NCBI RefSeq assembly: GCF_013340305.1
Contig: NZ_BLVP01000002.1
Location: forward strand, 248,001 to 312,000
DNA from: Desulfovibrio psychrotolerans
Lineage (GTDB): Bacteria; Desulfobacterota; Desulfovibrionia; Desulfovibrionales; Desulfovibrionaceae
DNA: 64,000 nt
Direction: 5' to 3'
Numbering within the stretch: position 1 is the stretch's first letter; each line of letters opens with the position of its first letter. The position numbers and the translations under genes were made by a program. Of the stretch, positions 16,581-24,915 are shown piece by piece. The notes beneath the pieces were generated by a model. It did no database searches. It saw only the letters and a list, made by a program, of their open reading frames with translations, and was not told the origin of the DNA.

Positions 16581-17252
16581 TTAGGGGCGGAAAACGTAAC
16601 CGCTGCCGCGTACGGTAAACAGCACGGGTTTGCCGAAGCCGCCGTGCAGCCGCGACCGCAGGCGGCAGGCCAGAACATCCACAAGATTGGGACGCGGATG
16701 GGCCGTGTAATCGAAAAACTTGTGCAGAATGGTCTCGCGGGAAAGTATCTGCCCCGGTGCGCGCATAAAGGCTTCCAGAAGCAGTGCCTCGCGCGGGTGG
16801 GGACGCAGTGCCCTGCCCTGACGGTAGGCGGCACCTGTGGCGGGAACAAGGCGGATATCGCCCGATTCCAGCATCTCGTGGGGCAAGCCCTTTGCGGCCC
16901 TGCCCGCCAGTGAGGTTCCCAGTTCCAGCGAAGCGATGCAGAAAGGCTTGCGTATGCGCACCGCGTGTGGCGGAACGGCTGGTTCGTTGGGCATGGGATG
17001 CTTGGAATCGGTCAGAAGTGCCAGCGGCACCGGCTGGGAGCGGCGGGCCGTTTCGTGCAGGTGTTCCGCTGCCTCGTGCGCATGGGGAAAGTTCATATCC
17101 AGCATGACCGTGGCGGATGGCACGGGCTGGGAAAGATGCTTTGCCAAATCCTGAGCGGAATCCACAAGCACAAGGGTGAAGGGGGAATTGCGCAGCCCTT
17201 CTTGAGCGAAAGAAATGATCTCGTGCGCGGATGAGGCAAGATAAATATGCAT
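16581..17252 (-). CDS. OmpR/PhoB-type regulator with atypical receiver
   Basis: A 223-residue protein with a receiver-like N-terminal half and a winged-helix DNA-binding domain (about residues 130-223; LRPHPREALLLEAFMRAPGQILSRE ... VRGSGYVF). The expected acidic pair after the first beta strand is missing (MHIYLASSAHE), while Asp52 (VMLDMNF) and Lys102 (RKPF) remain, so phosphorylation control may be altered or lost. No histidine kinase gene is adjacent. The array of CCGGACATG repeats just downstream is a possible target. Confidence 0.82.
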   Translation of the reverse strand: MHIYLASSAHEIISFAQEGLRNSPFTLVLVDSAQDLAKHLSQPVPSATVMLDMNFPHAHEAAEHLHETARRSQPVPLALLTDSKHPMPNEPAVPPHAVRIRKPFCIASLELGTSLAGRAAKGLPHEMLESGDIRLVPATGAAYRQGRALRPHPREALLLEAFMRAPGQILSRETILHKFFDYTAHPRPNLVDVLACRLRSRLHGGFGKPVLFTVRGSGYVFRP

Positions 17253-17304
17253 AGGCCATAGTTATGGCATAGAGAAATGTGTTGCAACCGCATTAGAAAT
17301 AAAA

Positions 17305-17328
17305 AAGGGCCGGTATAATCCGGCCCTT
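17305..17328 (-). terminator. Intrinsic terminator of rubrerythrin gene
   Basis: Perfect nine-base stem AAGGGCCGG-ATTATA-CCGGCCCTT followed on the minus strand by a T run. It lies 36 bases beyond the rubrerythrin stop. Confidence 0.9.
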
Positions 17329-17363
17329 GGAATGGTGTTGCGCTTCACCGCGCGCCGCGAGGA

Positions 17364-17861
17364 CTAGTCAACCTTGTAGAAGGCCTTGGGAGCGGCACCG
17401 CAGATGGGGCATTTGTCACCCTCGAAGGCTCCTTCATGGGTGTATCCGCATACAGAGCAATTGTAGTAATCCACATCCACGGGGTTTTCCATAGTTTCGA
17501 GCATTTTCTTGTACAGGGTGGCATGTACCTGCTCCGCCTTGTTGGCAAAGGTGAAGTAGCGTGCTGCCACCTTGTTGCCTTCGGCTTCCGCATCGGCGAT
17601 CATGGCGGGGTACATGCTCTCGAACTCATGGGTTTCACCGGCGATGGCGTCCTTGAGGTTGGACAGGGTGTCGCCTATCTTTCCCGCGTTGCGCAGGTGG
17701 CCGTGAGCGTGGATGGTTTCTGCGTCCGCTGCTGCCCGGAAGAGCTTTGCAACCTGAGGAAGGCCTTCCTTTTCTGCCTGCTTTGCGTAGGCAAGGTACT
17801 TGCGGTTGGCCTGAGATTCGCCTGCGAATGCTTCCATCAGATTGTTGAGGGTCTTGCTCAT
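17364..17861 (-). CDS. rbr: Rubrerythrin
   Basis: A 165-residue rubrerythrin. The N-terminal diiron four-helix domain carries EANRKY-type and ExxH ligand motifs (AFAGESQANRKY, AAADAETIHAHGH, AIAGETHEFESMY, FANKAEQVHATLY). The C-terminal rubredoxin-like site is CSVCGYTH ... CPICGAA. It reduces hydrogen peroxide in the cytoplasm of anaerobes. AGGAG precedes the ATG and a strong terminator follows the gene, so it is a single-gene transcript. I looked for a clear PerR box upstream and did not find one. Confidence 0.96.
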   Translation of the reverse strand: MSKTLNNLMEAFAGESQANRKYLAYAKQAEKEGLPQVAKLFRAAADAETIHAHGHLRNAGKIGDTLSNLKDAIAGETHEFESMYPAMIADAEAEGNKVAARYFTFANKAEQVHATLYKKMLETMENPVDVDYYNCSVCGYTHEGAFEGDKCPICGAAPKAFYKVD

Positions 17862-18084
17862 GTCGTGATTCTCCTTGAATTTGATTGTATTGGCGTTCGG
17901 TATATCAAGGGTGCTTCGGGAGTGGGTTCCCGGCCCCTTTTCTTGTTAGGAATGATTACTGTTTATGCGCCTTCCTTATGGTTGTAAAGGAGAAAATGAA
18001 AAAAAGAGAAAATTCTTTGCAGTCCGGGAAAAACTGTGCTCCCTGAGACTGCGGTTGCTCTTTGGCGGTCGGGTGTGCGCCTGA

Positions 18085-20358
18085 TTACACTTCGGGTTCT
18101 ACGTCCGGCCCGGTGTGCTGTTCCGCGCCCATGTCTGCATCTCCACGGACCGGACTCTGTCCTGCGTTGACGCAGCCATCTCTATTGTCATCGTTGCTGC
18201 CATCGCCATTGTAATCGGCTGCCGGGACGAAAACCGGCTTAACCTGTCCCTGTTCCAGCACCAGCCGTGCCCGGAAAGGCTTGCCTGCGCGGGAAACAAA
18301 ATCCAGCGGTTCCCGGGTGCCTCCCGTGGTCAGGATTTCCCGCACGGTATCTTCCGCAAGGGTCCGCCCGAACATGGTTTTCCAGATGGTGAAGGGGCAG
18401 CCGCCATCGTCACGCTTCCAGCGCGCGCAGCCGAAGCCTTTTTCACGCTCCACCACCTCGCCTCCGCACAGGGGACACAATCCGTCCGGCGAACGCTCCG
18501 GTTGCAGGCGGGCTTTGGCGGCAATAAGGATGGAAGAGACGCTGCGCCCCTTTATGTGCGTTATCCCCCGGCTGACCATGGTACGTATTTCACGCATGAA
18601 GTCCGGGTAGGTGTACTGCGCTGCTTCCATATCCTTAAGCTTTTTTTCCCATGCGCCGGTCATCTCCGGCGATGCCACTTCCGGCAGCAGGGCGGTGACC
18701 ATGTCCGCCACCTCCAGCCCTCTGTCAGAGCAGATGAGCTTTTTCCCATCCTTTTCCACGTATCCCCGGCTGAGCAGGGTTTCAATGATTTGTGCGCGAG
18801 TGGCGGGTGTGCCCAACCCCCGCTCCTTCATGGCGTTGCGCAGTTTTTCGTCTTCCACGAACTTGCCTGCGGTTTCCATGGCGGCGAGCAGCGAGGCATC
18901 TGTAAAATGGGCGGGAGATTTGGTCTGCCGCCGCACCGCCGTGACGGACGAAGCGAGCACGCGCGACCCCTTGCGCAGGGCAGGCAGGGGGTTATCCTCC
19001 GCCGTGCGCCATGGTTCCACCGCCAGCCAGCCCCGGTCGCGGAACACCTTGCCTTTGGCAATGAAGGTATGGTTGTGCACGTTCACATGCACCGTGGTGG
19101 CTGAGAAGGTGGCCTCGGCACTGAACGTGGCTATGAAGCGGCGGCACACCATATCATATATATTGGCTTCTTCCGCAGACAGGCGCGATTTGTCCGCCTT
19201 GTTGGCAGTGGGGATGATGGCGTGGTGGTCGGTGACTTTCTTGTCATCGACGCAGGCGAATTTTTTGCCCTGTCCGCCCTGCGTGCTGTCAGACCGGATG
19301 CGCTCCACGGCGGGGACTGTTTCCTCCGGGTACAGGTGGTAGATGGCGCGGAAGTGGGTGAGGATTTCCCCATACAGTTCCTTGGTCAGATAGCGCGAAT
19401 CGGTTCGCGGATAGGTGAGCAGCTTTTTCTGCTCGTAGAGAGCCTGCGCTATGGACAGGGTGTCTTTTGCGGAATAGCCGAAGCGGGTGTTGGCCTCCCG
19501 CTGCAGGGTGGTCAGGTCGAAGGGCAGCGGGGGCTTGGTGCTGCCTTTGCGGCTGGCGGCAGACTCCACCACGCCTTCCTGCCCCGTACAGGCGGTGGCG
19601 ATTTCCTGAGCGCGTGGTTCGCGCGGGATGCGTGTTTCCTTCAGCTCCGGCGGTTCGTGCCACGTGGCGGCAAAGCCGGTGCCTTCCCGCTCAAAGGTGG
19701 CTTCCACCGTCCAGTAGTCCTGCGGCACAAAGAATTCAATCTCGCGGCGCCTGTCTGCCAGCAGTTTGAGCACCGGGGTCTGCACCCTGCCCACGGAAAC
19801 TAGTGTGTTGGCTTTAATGGTGAAAATGCGGGAAAAATTCATGCCGATAAGCCAGTCCGCCTCCGCGCGGGCAAAGGATGCAAGGCCCAGATTGCGCTTG
19901 GAGGCATCGGGCAGCAGTTTTGCAAGGCTCTTGCGCAGTCCCTGTTCGGTCATGTCGTTTGCCCAGAACCGCTGCACGGGCTTTACACATTCCGCCATAA
20001 GGTAGATGCGCCGGAAGATAAGTTCCCCCTCGCGCCCGGCATCGGTGGCATTTATGACGGCCTGCACATCATCGCGGTGGAGCAGTTGCCGCAGCACCGT
20101 AAACTGCCGGCGGCCATCGTTCAGCACGGCAAGCTTGAACCGGGCGGGAATGATGGGCAACTGTTCCAGCGTCCATTTGCCCTTCCATGCCTCATGCTGT
20201 TCTTCCGGTTCGGCAATGCCCACGAGATGCCCCACTGCCCAGCTTACGAGGTATTCCGGGCCTTCCAGATACCCTTCGCGGCGGGTGGCGGCATGAACAA
20301 GGGGCGCGATTTCGCGTGCAACAGAGGGTTTTTCTGCGATGATAAGCGTTTTGGGCAT
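18085..20358 (-). CDS. topB: DNA topoisomerase III
   Basis: A 757-residue type IA topoisomerase. The Toprim domain shows IIAEKPSVAREI at the N-terminus and TDAGREGELIFRR near residue 105. The catalytic tyrosine lies in LLTYPRTDSRYL. A VSVGRVQTPVL segment and a C-terminal zinc-ribbon (CPLCGGEV ... CARWKRDDGGC) follow. It relaxes or decatenates DNA. The start ATG places the Toprim motif at the N-terminus. The last 60 residues are low in complexity. Confidence 0.94.
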   Translation of the reverse strand: MPKTLIIAEKPSVAREIAPLVHAATRREGYLEGPEYLVSWAVGHLVGIAEPEEQHEAWKGKWTLEQLPIIPARFKLAVLNDGRRQFTVLRQLLHRDDVQAVINATDAGREGELIFRRIYLMAECVKPVQRFWANDMTEQGLRKSLAKLLPDASKRNLGLASFARAEADWLIGMNFSRIFTIKANTLVSVGRVQTPVLKLLADRRREIEFFVPQDYWTVEATFEREGTGFAATWHEPPELKETRIPREPRAQEIATACTGQEGVVESAASRKGSTKPPLPFDLTTLQREANTRFGYSAKDTLSIAQALYEQKKLLTYPRTDSRYLTKELYGEILTHFRAIYHLYPEETVPAVERIRSDSTQGGQGKKFACVDDKKVTDHHAIIPTANKADKSRLSAEEANIYDMVCRRFIATFSAEATFSATTVHVNVHNHTFIAKGKVFRDRGWLAVEPWRTAEDNPLPALRKGSRVLASSVTAVRRQTKSPAHFTDASLLAAMETAGKFVEDEKLRNAMKERGLGTPATRAQIIETLLSRGYVEKDGKKLICSDRGLEVADMVTALLPEVASPEMTGAWEKKLKDMEAAQYTYPDFMREIRTMVSRGITHIKGRSVSSILIAAKARLQPERSPDGLCPLCGGEVVEREKGFGCARWKRDDGGCPFTIWKTMFGRTLAEDTVREILTTGGTREPLDFVSRAGKPFRARLVLEQGQVKPVFVPAADYNGDGSNDDNRDGCVNAGQSPVRGDADMGAEQHTGPDVEPEV

Positions 20359-20467
20359 GATGGGGAGGATGTAGGCTGAATGGGCTTCGGGGTCAACTCG
20401 GGGTGGCCGGGCATTCTGCCGCACCGCAGCGGATTGCGTTTTTTCAAAGGCCTGCTATGCCTTGCCC

Positions 20468-21100
20468 ATGACATCGCGCTACCCCATTCCGGCCCCTGAT
20501 TGGCACAGAACTGAGGAAATTCTGAAGAAGAGCCGCTTCATCGCCACAGTGGCCCATGCCCCTACGACGGAAGAGGCCCGCGCCTTTATTGAATCGGTGC
20601 GCGCAGAATTTCCGGATGCCACCCACAACTGCTGGGCGTTTCAGGCCGGACCACCCGGCAGCACGGCCCGTGTAGGCATGAGCGACGACGGCGAACCCCA
20701 CGGCACGGCAGGGCGTCCCATGCTGAACGTGCTGCTGCATGCGCCTGTGGGCGAGGTGGCCTGCGTGGTGACGCGATACTTCGGCGGGATAAAGCTGGGT
20801 ACAGGCGGGCTTGTGCGCGCTTACGCGGGCATGGTTAAGGCCGCACTGGAAATCCTGCCCCTGCGCGAGCGCATTGTTCCGGTTATGCTGGAGGTGGTGC
20901 TGGATTACAACGCCATAACGCTGTTCAAGCGCATGCTGCCGGACTTTGAGGCCGTGGTGACGGAAGAGGAGTTCGGGGCGGATGCGCGGTTTGTCCTGCG
21001 TTTGCCGCAGGAGCGTGTCTCTCCGCTGTGTGCCGCGCTGGAGGAGATGACCGGCGGAGCCGTGCTCGCTGAGGTGCGGAACATGGACTCAGATGGCTGA
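20468..21100 (+). CDS. YigZ/IMPACT family protein
   Basis: This 210-residue protein has the IMPACT (UPF0029) signature: SRFIATVAHAPTTEEARAFI, HNCWAFQ, SDDGEPHGTAGRPML and TRYFGGIKLGTGGLVRAY. Bacterial YigZ proteins are small two-domain proteins of unclear function, linked to translation control by homology to eukaryotic IMPACT. I chose ATG at 20468. A TTG two codons upstream is also possible. It is transcribed away from topB. Confidence 0.9.
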   Translation: MTSRYPIPAPDWHRTEEILKKSRFIATVAHAPTTEEARAFIESVRAEFPDATHNCWAFQAGPPGSTARVGMSDDGEPHGTAGRPMLNVLLHAPVGEVACVVTRYFGGIKLGTGGLVRAYAGMVKAALEILPLRERIVPVMLEVVLDYNAITLFKRMLPDFEAVVTEEEFGADARFVLRLPQERVSPLCAALEEMTGGAVLAEVRNMDSDG

Positions 21101-21111
21101 ACGCGCATCGC

Positions 21112-21174
21112 GCCGTCATCCTGTCGTCCTGTCATCCCGTCGTCCCGTCATCCTTTCGTCCCGTCATCGTCCCG
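21112..21174. repeat. Degenerate tandem repeat of CGTCATCC units
   Basis: About seven imperfect copies of an eight- to nine-base unit resembling GTC(A/G)TCC(C/T) run directly after the YigZ-family gene. The tract is short and pyrimidine-rich on the plus strand, with no dyad symmetry. Confidence 0.7.
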
Positions 21175-21223
21175 CCCGAACCTTGGGGCTTGCCCTGTCT
21201 TCCCACCTTGTATTGCCTCGTGT

Positions 21224-21958
21224 TCAGCCTTTGCGCGCCGCTTCGTCGATAACCCAGATGAGTTCGCCGTTTACAGGGCGTACCCTCTGTGCGGGCAGGT
21301 CGGGTGTTGCCAGCAGGTTGAGCGCCTGAGCCAGCACGGCGTGCTTTTCCGAGCCCTGTACCATGAAGATGCAGCAGCGGGCGTTGTTCAGCACGGGCAG
21401 GGTAAGGGTGATCCGGTCGCTTTTCAGTTTGCGGATGCGCTGGTCCACCACCAGTCTGTCTCTGATGTTTATGCCTTCCTCTTCCGGGAAGAGCGAGGCG
21501 GTATGCCCGTCTGCGCCCATGCCCAGCAGCACGCAGTCGAACCGGGGAAATTCCCCCGGAGCAAGGTCAAAGTGCTGGCGCAGCAGGTTCTCATACGCCT
21601 GAGCGGCTTCCGCCGGGTCCAGTTCGCCCTTCATGCGGTAGAATTTGGTCGCCTCCACCTGATGGAGCAGGGCATCGCGCGCCACCCGGTAGTTGCTGTC
21701 CGGGTGGTCCGGGTCAACACAACGCTCATCAACCCAGTAGAACAACACTTTCTCCCATGGAATCCGGCTTCTGTACTGCGGTGTTGCGAGAAGCCGGAAC
21801 AGGTTGGTGGGTGTTGTGCCGCCTGAAAGTGCCAGCGTGAATCTGCCGTTGCGGGCAATGGCTTGCTCGCAGTGATAAATAACCAGATTTGCGGCAAGTG
21901 CAGCCAGATCTTCAGGCGTTTCCGTTACGTGCAGAGAAAGCTGTGTGGATGAGGGCAT
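21224..21958 (-). CDS. pgl: 6-phosphogluconolactonase
   Basis: A 244-residue member of the glucosamine-6-phosphate isomerase/6-phosphogluconolactonase superfamily. TLALSGGTTPTNLFRLL is the phosphate-binding loop. VLFYWVDERCVDPDHPDSNY and LLGMGADGHTASLFP are specific to lactonases. It hydrolyses 6-phosphogluconolactone in the pentose phosphate pathway. The gene stands alone on the minus strand. No glucose-6-phosphate dehydrogenase is adjacent. Confidence 0.94.
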   Translation of the reverse strand: MPSSTQLSLHVTETPEDLAALAANLVIYHCEQAIARNGRFTLALSGGTTPTNLFRLLATPQYRSRIPWEKVLFYWVDERCVDPDHPDSNYRVARDALLHQVEATKFYRMKGELDPAEAAQAYENLLRQHFDLAPGEFPRFDCVLLGMGADGHTASLFPEEEGINIRDRLVVDQRIRKLKSDRITLTLPVLNNARCCIFMVQGSEKHAVLAQALNLLATPDLPAQRVRPVNGELIWVIDEAARKG

Positions 21959-22566
21959 ATGTAATGTCTCCGGCAGGTTCGGACGGGGTTATTTTTTGTG
22001 AAGGGCCGCAGGAAAAGTCCTTTTCTACCATGGCCAGGCGCGCTGCCGCATGGCTGCGGTCAAACAGGTGCGGCGCCGGCGAATATTCCTGCCTGCGCAG
22101 CAGTCTGCCATATTCCGTCCTCACTGTGAATAGCAGGCAGGCATGGAGTCGGATTGTGCTGGGGATAATCTGCTGTTTAGAGTGGTCGTCAGCATCGTTA
22201 CCGTGTTTGTGAGGGGGCCGGGTAGGCAGCAGAGAGCGTGGAGGGCTTTTAGCCATCTGGAGTGTGTTGTAATGCTGCAGGCAAAGCAAAAACGTCCGTA
22301 ACCGCAGGGGAATAACCACAGACGTCGGTGGACATGCGGCAATGCCTGAAACTTTGCAAAAGTGTACACATGGGCGTAAGAGTGCAGGTAGGCGCATTTT
22401 GGAGGCCCAATGTTGACAATAGTTGATTGTGGGTGTTAACTGTGGCGAGAAATATCTGATAACCGCAGCTTGGTGAGCTTGTAAGGGTGTTTTTCGTTCC
22501 CTGTGTGGTTCCCGGTGCTGTTTCTGATTGTGCCAAGGCGCAACCGACGAGGAAACACGAGCAACG
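21959..22566. other. Non-coding divergent region
   Basis: This stretch of about 600 bases lies between pgl (leftward) and the small HTH gene (rightward). I see no credible gene. Its only clear signal is the sigma-70-type promoter at 22413-22441. Base composition is slightly lower in GC than the neighbours near 22380-22500. Confidence 0.5.
22413..22441 (+). promoter_or_regulatory. Sigma-70-type promoter for HTH gene
   Basis: A perfect -35 box TTGACA (22413-22418), a 17-base spacer and TTAACT (22436-22441) form a plausible promoter. It would give a leader of about 120 bases before the HTH gene. Confidence 0.5.
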
Positions 22567-22848
22567 ATGACAAAGCAGACCTACACCCTGGGTGAGGCGG
22601 CCGACCTGCTCAGCTGCCACAAGGAAACCATCCGCAGGGCCATCAAAGATGGCTCGTTGCGGGCAGCCAAGCTGGGGCGCGGGTATCGGATATCCCGTGC
22701 CGATCTTGAGGCGTTCTGGAGTTCCATGGGGGGCGGCGCTTTGTTCGAAAAGGCGGAGCAGGCCCCGGAAGCGGAGCATGAGCCGGAACCGGTACAGGAA
22801 AAGCCCAAGAAGCCCCGTGGGCCGGAACAGCTAACTTTGCCCACCTAA
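22567..22848 (+). CDS. Small HTH (excisionase-family) DNA-binding protein
   Basis: A 93-residue protein with an N-terminal MerR/excisionase-type helix-turn-helix (YTLGEAADLLSCHKETIRRAIKDGSLRAAKLGRGYRI, residues 5-40, quoted in part by motif: LGEAADLLSCHKETIRRAI). A Glu/Pro/Lys-rich tail follows. Proteins with this domain act as excisionases or as small regulators. No integrase or attachment site is nearby, so a regulator is more likely. It is followed after 17 bases by an unknown gene with a strong AGGAGG site, so the two form an operon. Confidence 0.82.
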   Translation: MTKQTYTLGEAADLLSCHKETIRRAIKDGSLRAAKLGRGYRISRADLEAFWSSMGGGALFEKAEQAPEAEHEPEPVQEKPKKPRGPEQLTLPT

Positions 22849-22865
22849 GTATAGGAGGTTCGGGT

Positions 22866-23258
22866 ATGAGCAATGAACAGGCTAAAGCCGTGATGGAGGA
22901 AATCACCCTGATGAATGATGTCGGTGCAGACATCACCTTCCGGGGGCGGTTGTACTCCGAAAGCTCATACTATGACGAAGAGTCCGGCGTGATGACCCGG
23001 CAGCGGCTGTATGTGACGGAGCAGAACCAGCAGGTGTATTCCATTGTCACCAGCGACGGCGTGAATAAGGATCGCCGGGTGTACCTGCTGCAGGTGGACG
23101 GAGACATGTGCCGTATAAACAACGGCCTGTTTGATGTTACCGTGCAACTGGATCTGCTGATGACTGCCGTGCGCGGTCTTTGCGGTCTTGATGGTTCCGG
23201 GCGCAGCGAGGAGTTCCTCCAGTCGCTTGAGGAAACGCTGAGGGCCGTGAACCAGTAA
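22866..23258 (+). CDS. Hypothetical protein paired with HTH gene
   Basis: A 130-residue acidic protein with no family I recognise. It seems to be a mostly beta N-terminal part (DITFRGRLYSESSYYD, TRQRLYVTEQNQQVYSIV) followed by a helical end (VQLDLLMTAVRGLCGL). It has a strong AGGAGG ribosome site and lies 17 bases after the HTH gene. No signal peptide or membrane segment is present. Confidence 0.75.
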   Translation: MSNEQAKAVMEEITLMNDVGADITFRGRLYSESSYYDEESGVMTRQRLYVTEQNQQVYSIVTSDGVNKDRRVYLLQVDGDMCRINNGLFDVTVQLDLLMTAVRGLCGLDGSGRSEEFLQSLEETLRAVNQ

Positions 23259-23578
23259 CAGCCGTGGTCGGGCTTTCCTCAGCGAGTTGCGGGGAAGGCC
23301 CGGTGCCAGTGTTGCCAGCCTCTTTCTGACCGGAATTTTCCGGCAGCCTTGAGCTGTGCCCTTGTTCTGGGCGCGGCCTATTCTTTTTCCCTCCCTCTCC
23401 CTTTCCGCATAGTTCTGTTCAGGTGGCCGCGCAGCAGCTGGTGTAAGCTCATGGCCGCCACTCCCCTTTATTTCGGCCTTTCCTCCAAATATCATGGGAT
23501 TGTCGTGGAAACCCCCTGCATATTCGTGTATGCAGAGGACAGGATGAGCGTGAGTCTGATTTTTCAAGGAGGTGCGAC
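23259..23578. other. Intergenic region with hairpin, no gene seen
   Basis: A stem pairing CGGGCTTTCC (23269 onward) with GGAAGGCCCG forms about 25 bases after the unknown gene, but no T run follows, so it is not a classic terminator. The remainder holds no recognisable gene. It ends in the strong AAGGAGGT ribosome site of the next gene. Confidence 0.45.
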
Positions 23579-23899
23579 ATGTCACTGAACAAGCAGTTTC
23601 TGAAAAGCAAGCCCGTGTGCAAGGTGAAGTTTCGCCTTGAAGGGCAGGAAGCCAACGGCTGCGATGAGTTCTTCGTGGTGGGCGACTTTAATGAGTGGAA
23701 CGAGAAGGCGTGTCCCATGAACAGGCTGAAGGACGGTTCCTTTTCCGCCACGCTGGATCTGGAAACTGGGCGTGAGTACCGGTTCCGCTATCTTGGGATG
23801 TGCGCGGACAGCGGTGTTGTGTGGTACAACGAGCCTCAGGCGGACAGGCACGAATACTGCTCCTACGCTTCCGCCGATAATTCCGTTATAGCGCTGTAG
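23579..23899 (+). CDS. CBM48/isoamylase-N-like small protein
   Basis: A 106-residue protein that is a single E-set/CBM48-like domain. VKFRLEGQEANGCDEFFVVGDFNEWN and YRFRYLGMCADSGVVWYNEP carry the typical GDFNxW and Y.FRY motifs, which bind starch- or glycogen-like glucans and occur in AMPK-type glycogen-binding domains. There is no catalytic domain, so it may be a stand-alone glycogen-binding or regulatory protein. AAGGAGGTG precedes the ATG. Confidence 0.85.
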   Translation: MSLNKQFLKSKPVCKVKFRLEGQEANGCDEFFVVGDFNEWNEKACPMNRLKDGSFSATLDLETGREYRFRYLGMCADSGVVWYNEPQADRHEYCSYASADNSVIAL

Positions 23900-23983
23900 T
23901 GGTGGCTCCCCGCCTTGCCAATATGCGTATCGTCCTGTATTCAGTGAAGAATACAGGCGGATAGGGCCGCTTGTTCGATACGC

Positions 23984-24745
23984 ATGGCGGTGCATATGGC
24001 TGAAATTCAAAAGGATTTTGATATTCTGGAGTTCCCGCTGGAAGGCGTGGCCGCGTATTGGCTCTCGCTGAAGAAGCTGGTGGGCAGCAGGCGGAATTTT
24101 AAAATTCTGGAGGAAGAGGCCGCGTATACGTCTGAACCCTTTGTCAGACATCTGCTTGATGTGGGTTTCCGTGGGTTTTCTGACGAGCGGGTGCGTCTGC
24201 TTGCCGCAGCCAAGGCGGATGTGCTGCTGGATGAGGTTGCCAGACGGTTTAACCTCATGCGCATTGCCATTATGGATGTGGCCACGGGAGAGAATCCCCA
24301 CCGCACGCTTGCCAAGCTCTACGCCCAGTTTCCCGTGCCGCCCGTAAGTGATGATAAGGCTATGACGCTGGCTCAGGAGCTGCTCAAGCTGTTACCGGAG
24401 CATCAAGCCGGACAGGAACGTTTTTATGACGTGGCACATAAGGCGCAGGACGACAGGCTTGTTGTGGCCCTGCTGTTTTATGTTCTGCTTTCACGGCACG
24501 AAGGCAAAGCCGGTTGCCAACCCCTGCTGGGATATGTCTCTTCCCGCTTCTTCCGTGAGGGGCTTGCCATGGTCATAGACGGATTTGATGCCCCCTTCGT
24601 ACGCAAGTGGCTCAAGGAGCACAAGGCGGTGGTACTTGCCGCCGCCCGCCGCAAGATGGTCATGTCCACGGAGATGTGCATAGCCATAAGTGCGCGTTTG
24701 GACTACGAGGACGTGTTCCGGGTGGCGCGTTCTTACATGCGCTGA
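23984..24745 (+). CDS. Hypothetical helical protein, unrecognised
   Basis: A protein of about 253 residues (ATG at 23984; another ATG at 23996 gives MAEIQKDF). It is predicted to be mainly alpha-helical, without membrane segments, cysteine clusters or known motifs. Segments such as FVRHLLDVGFRGFSDERVRLLA and RRKMVMSTEMCIAISARLDYEDVFRVA suggest repeat-like helices. I cannot assign a family. It precedes a diguanylate cyclase gene by about 170 bases. Confidence 0.75.
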   Translation: MAVHMAEIQKDFDILEFPLEGVAAYWLSLKKLVGSRRNFKILEEEAAYTSEPFVRHLLDVGFRGFSDERVRLLAAAKADVLLDEVARRFNLMRIAIMDVATGENPHRTLAKLYAQFPVPPVSDDKAMTLAQELLKLLPEHQAGQERFYDVAHKAQDDRLVVALLFYVLLSRHEGKAGCQPLLGYVSSRFFREGLAMVIDGFDAPFVRKWLKEHKAVVLAAARRKMVMSTEMCIAISARLDYEDVFRVARSYMR

Positions 24746-24915
24746 GTGCGTGATATGCCGTGAAACGGGCGTGGCCGGTACGAACTGGGGTGGTGTGGCC
24801 GGGGGCGGGTCCGGGGGCAGCGTGTCTGAGGTAGCCGGATTGCAGGGCTCTGGGGCGGATCAGGTTGCAGGGCCGGACACCGGGGCGGTTTGCCGGGGCC
24901 AAACGGAGGGGAGCT

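Noticed and set aside
21112-21174. CRISPR or mobile-element end
   Set aside because: The units are eight to nine bases and imperfect, with no spacers, no inverted termini and no transposase.
22567-22848. Prophage excisionase with attachment site
   Set aside because: The HTH type allows it, but I find no integrase, direct repeats or phage genes around it.
23269-23312. Intrinsic terminator after the 130-residue hypothetical gene
   Set aside because: A ten-base stem forms, but the following bases lack a T run.
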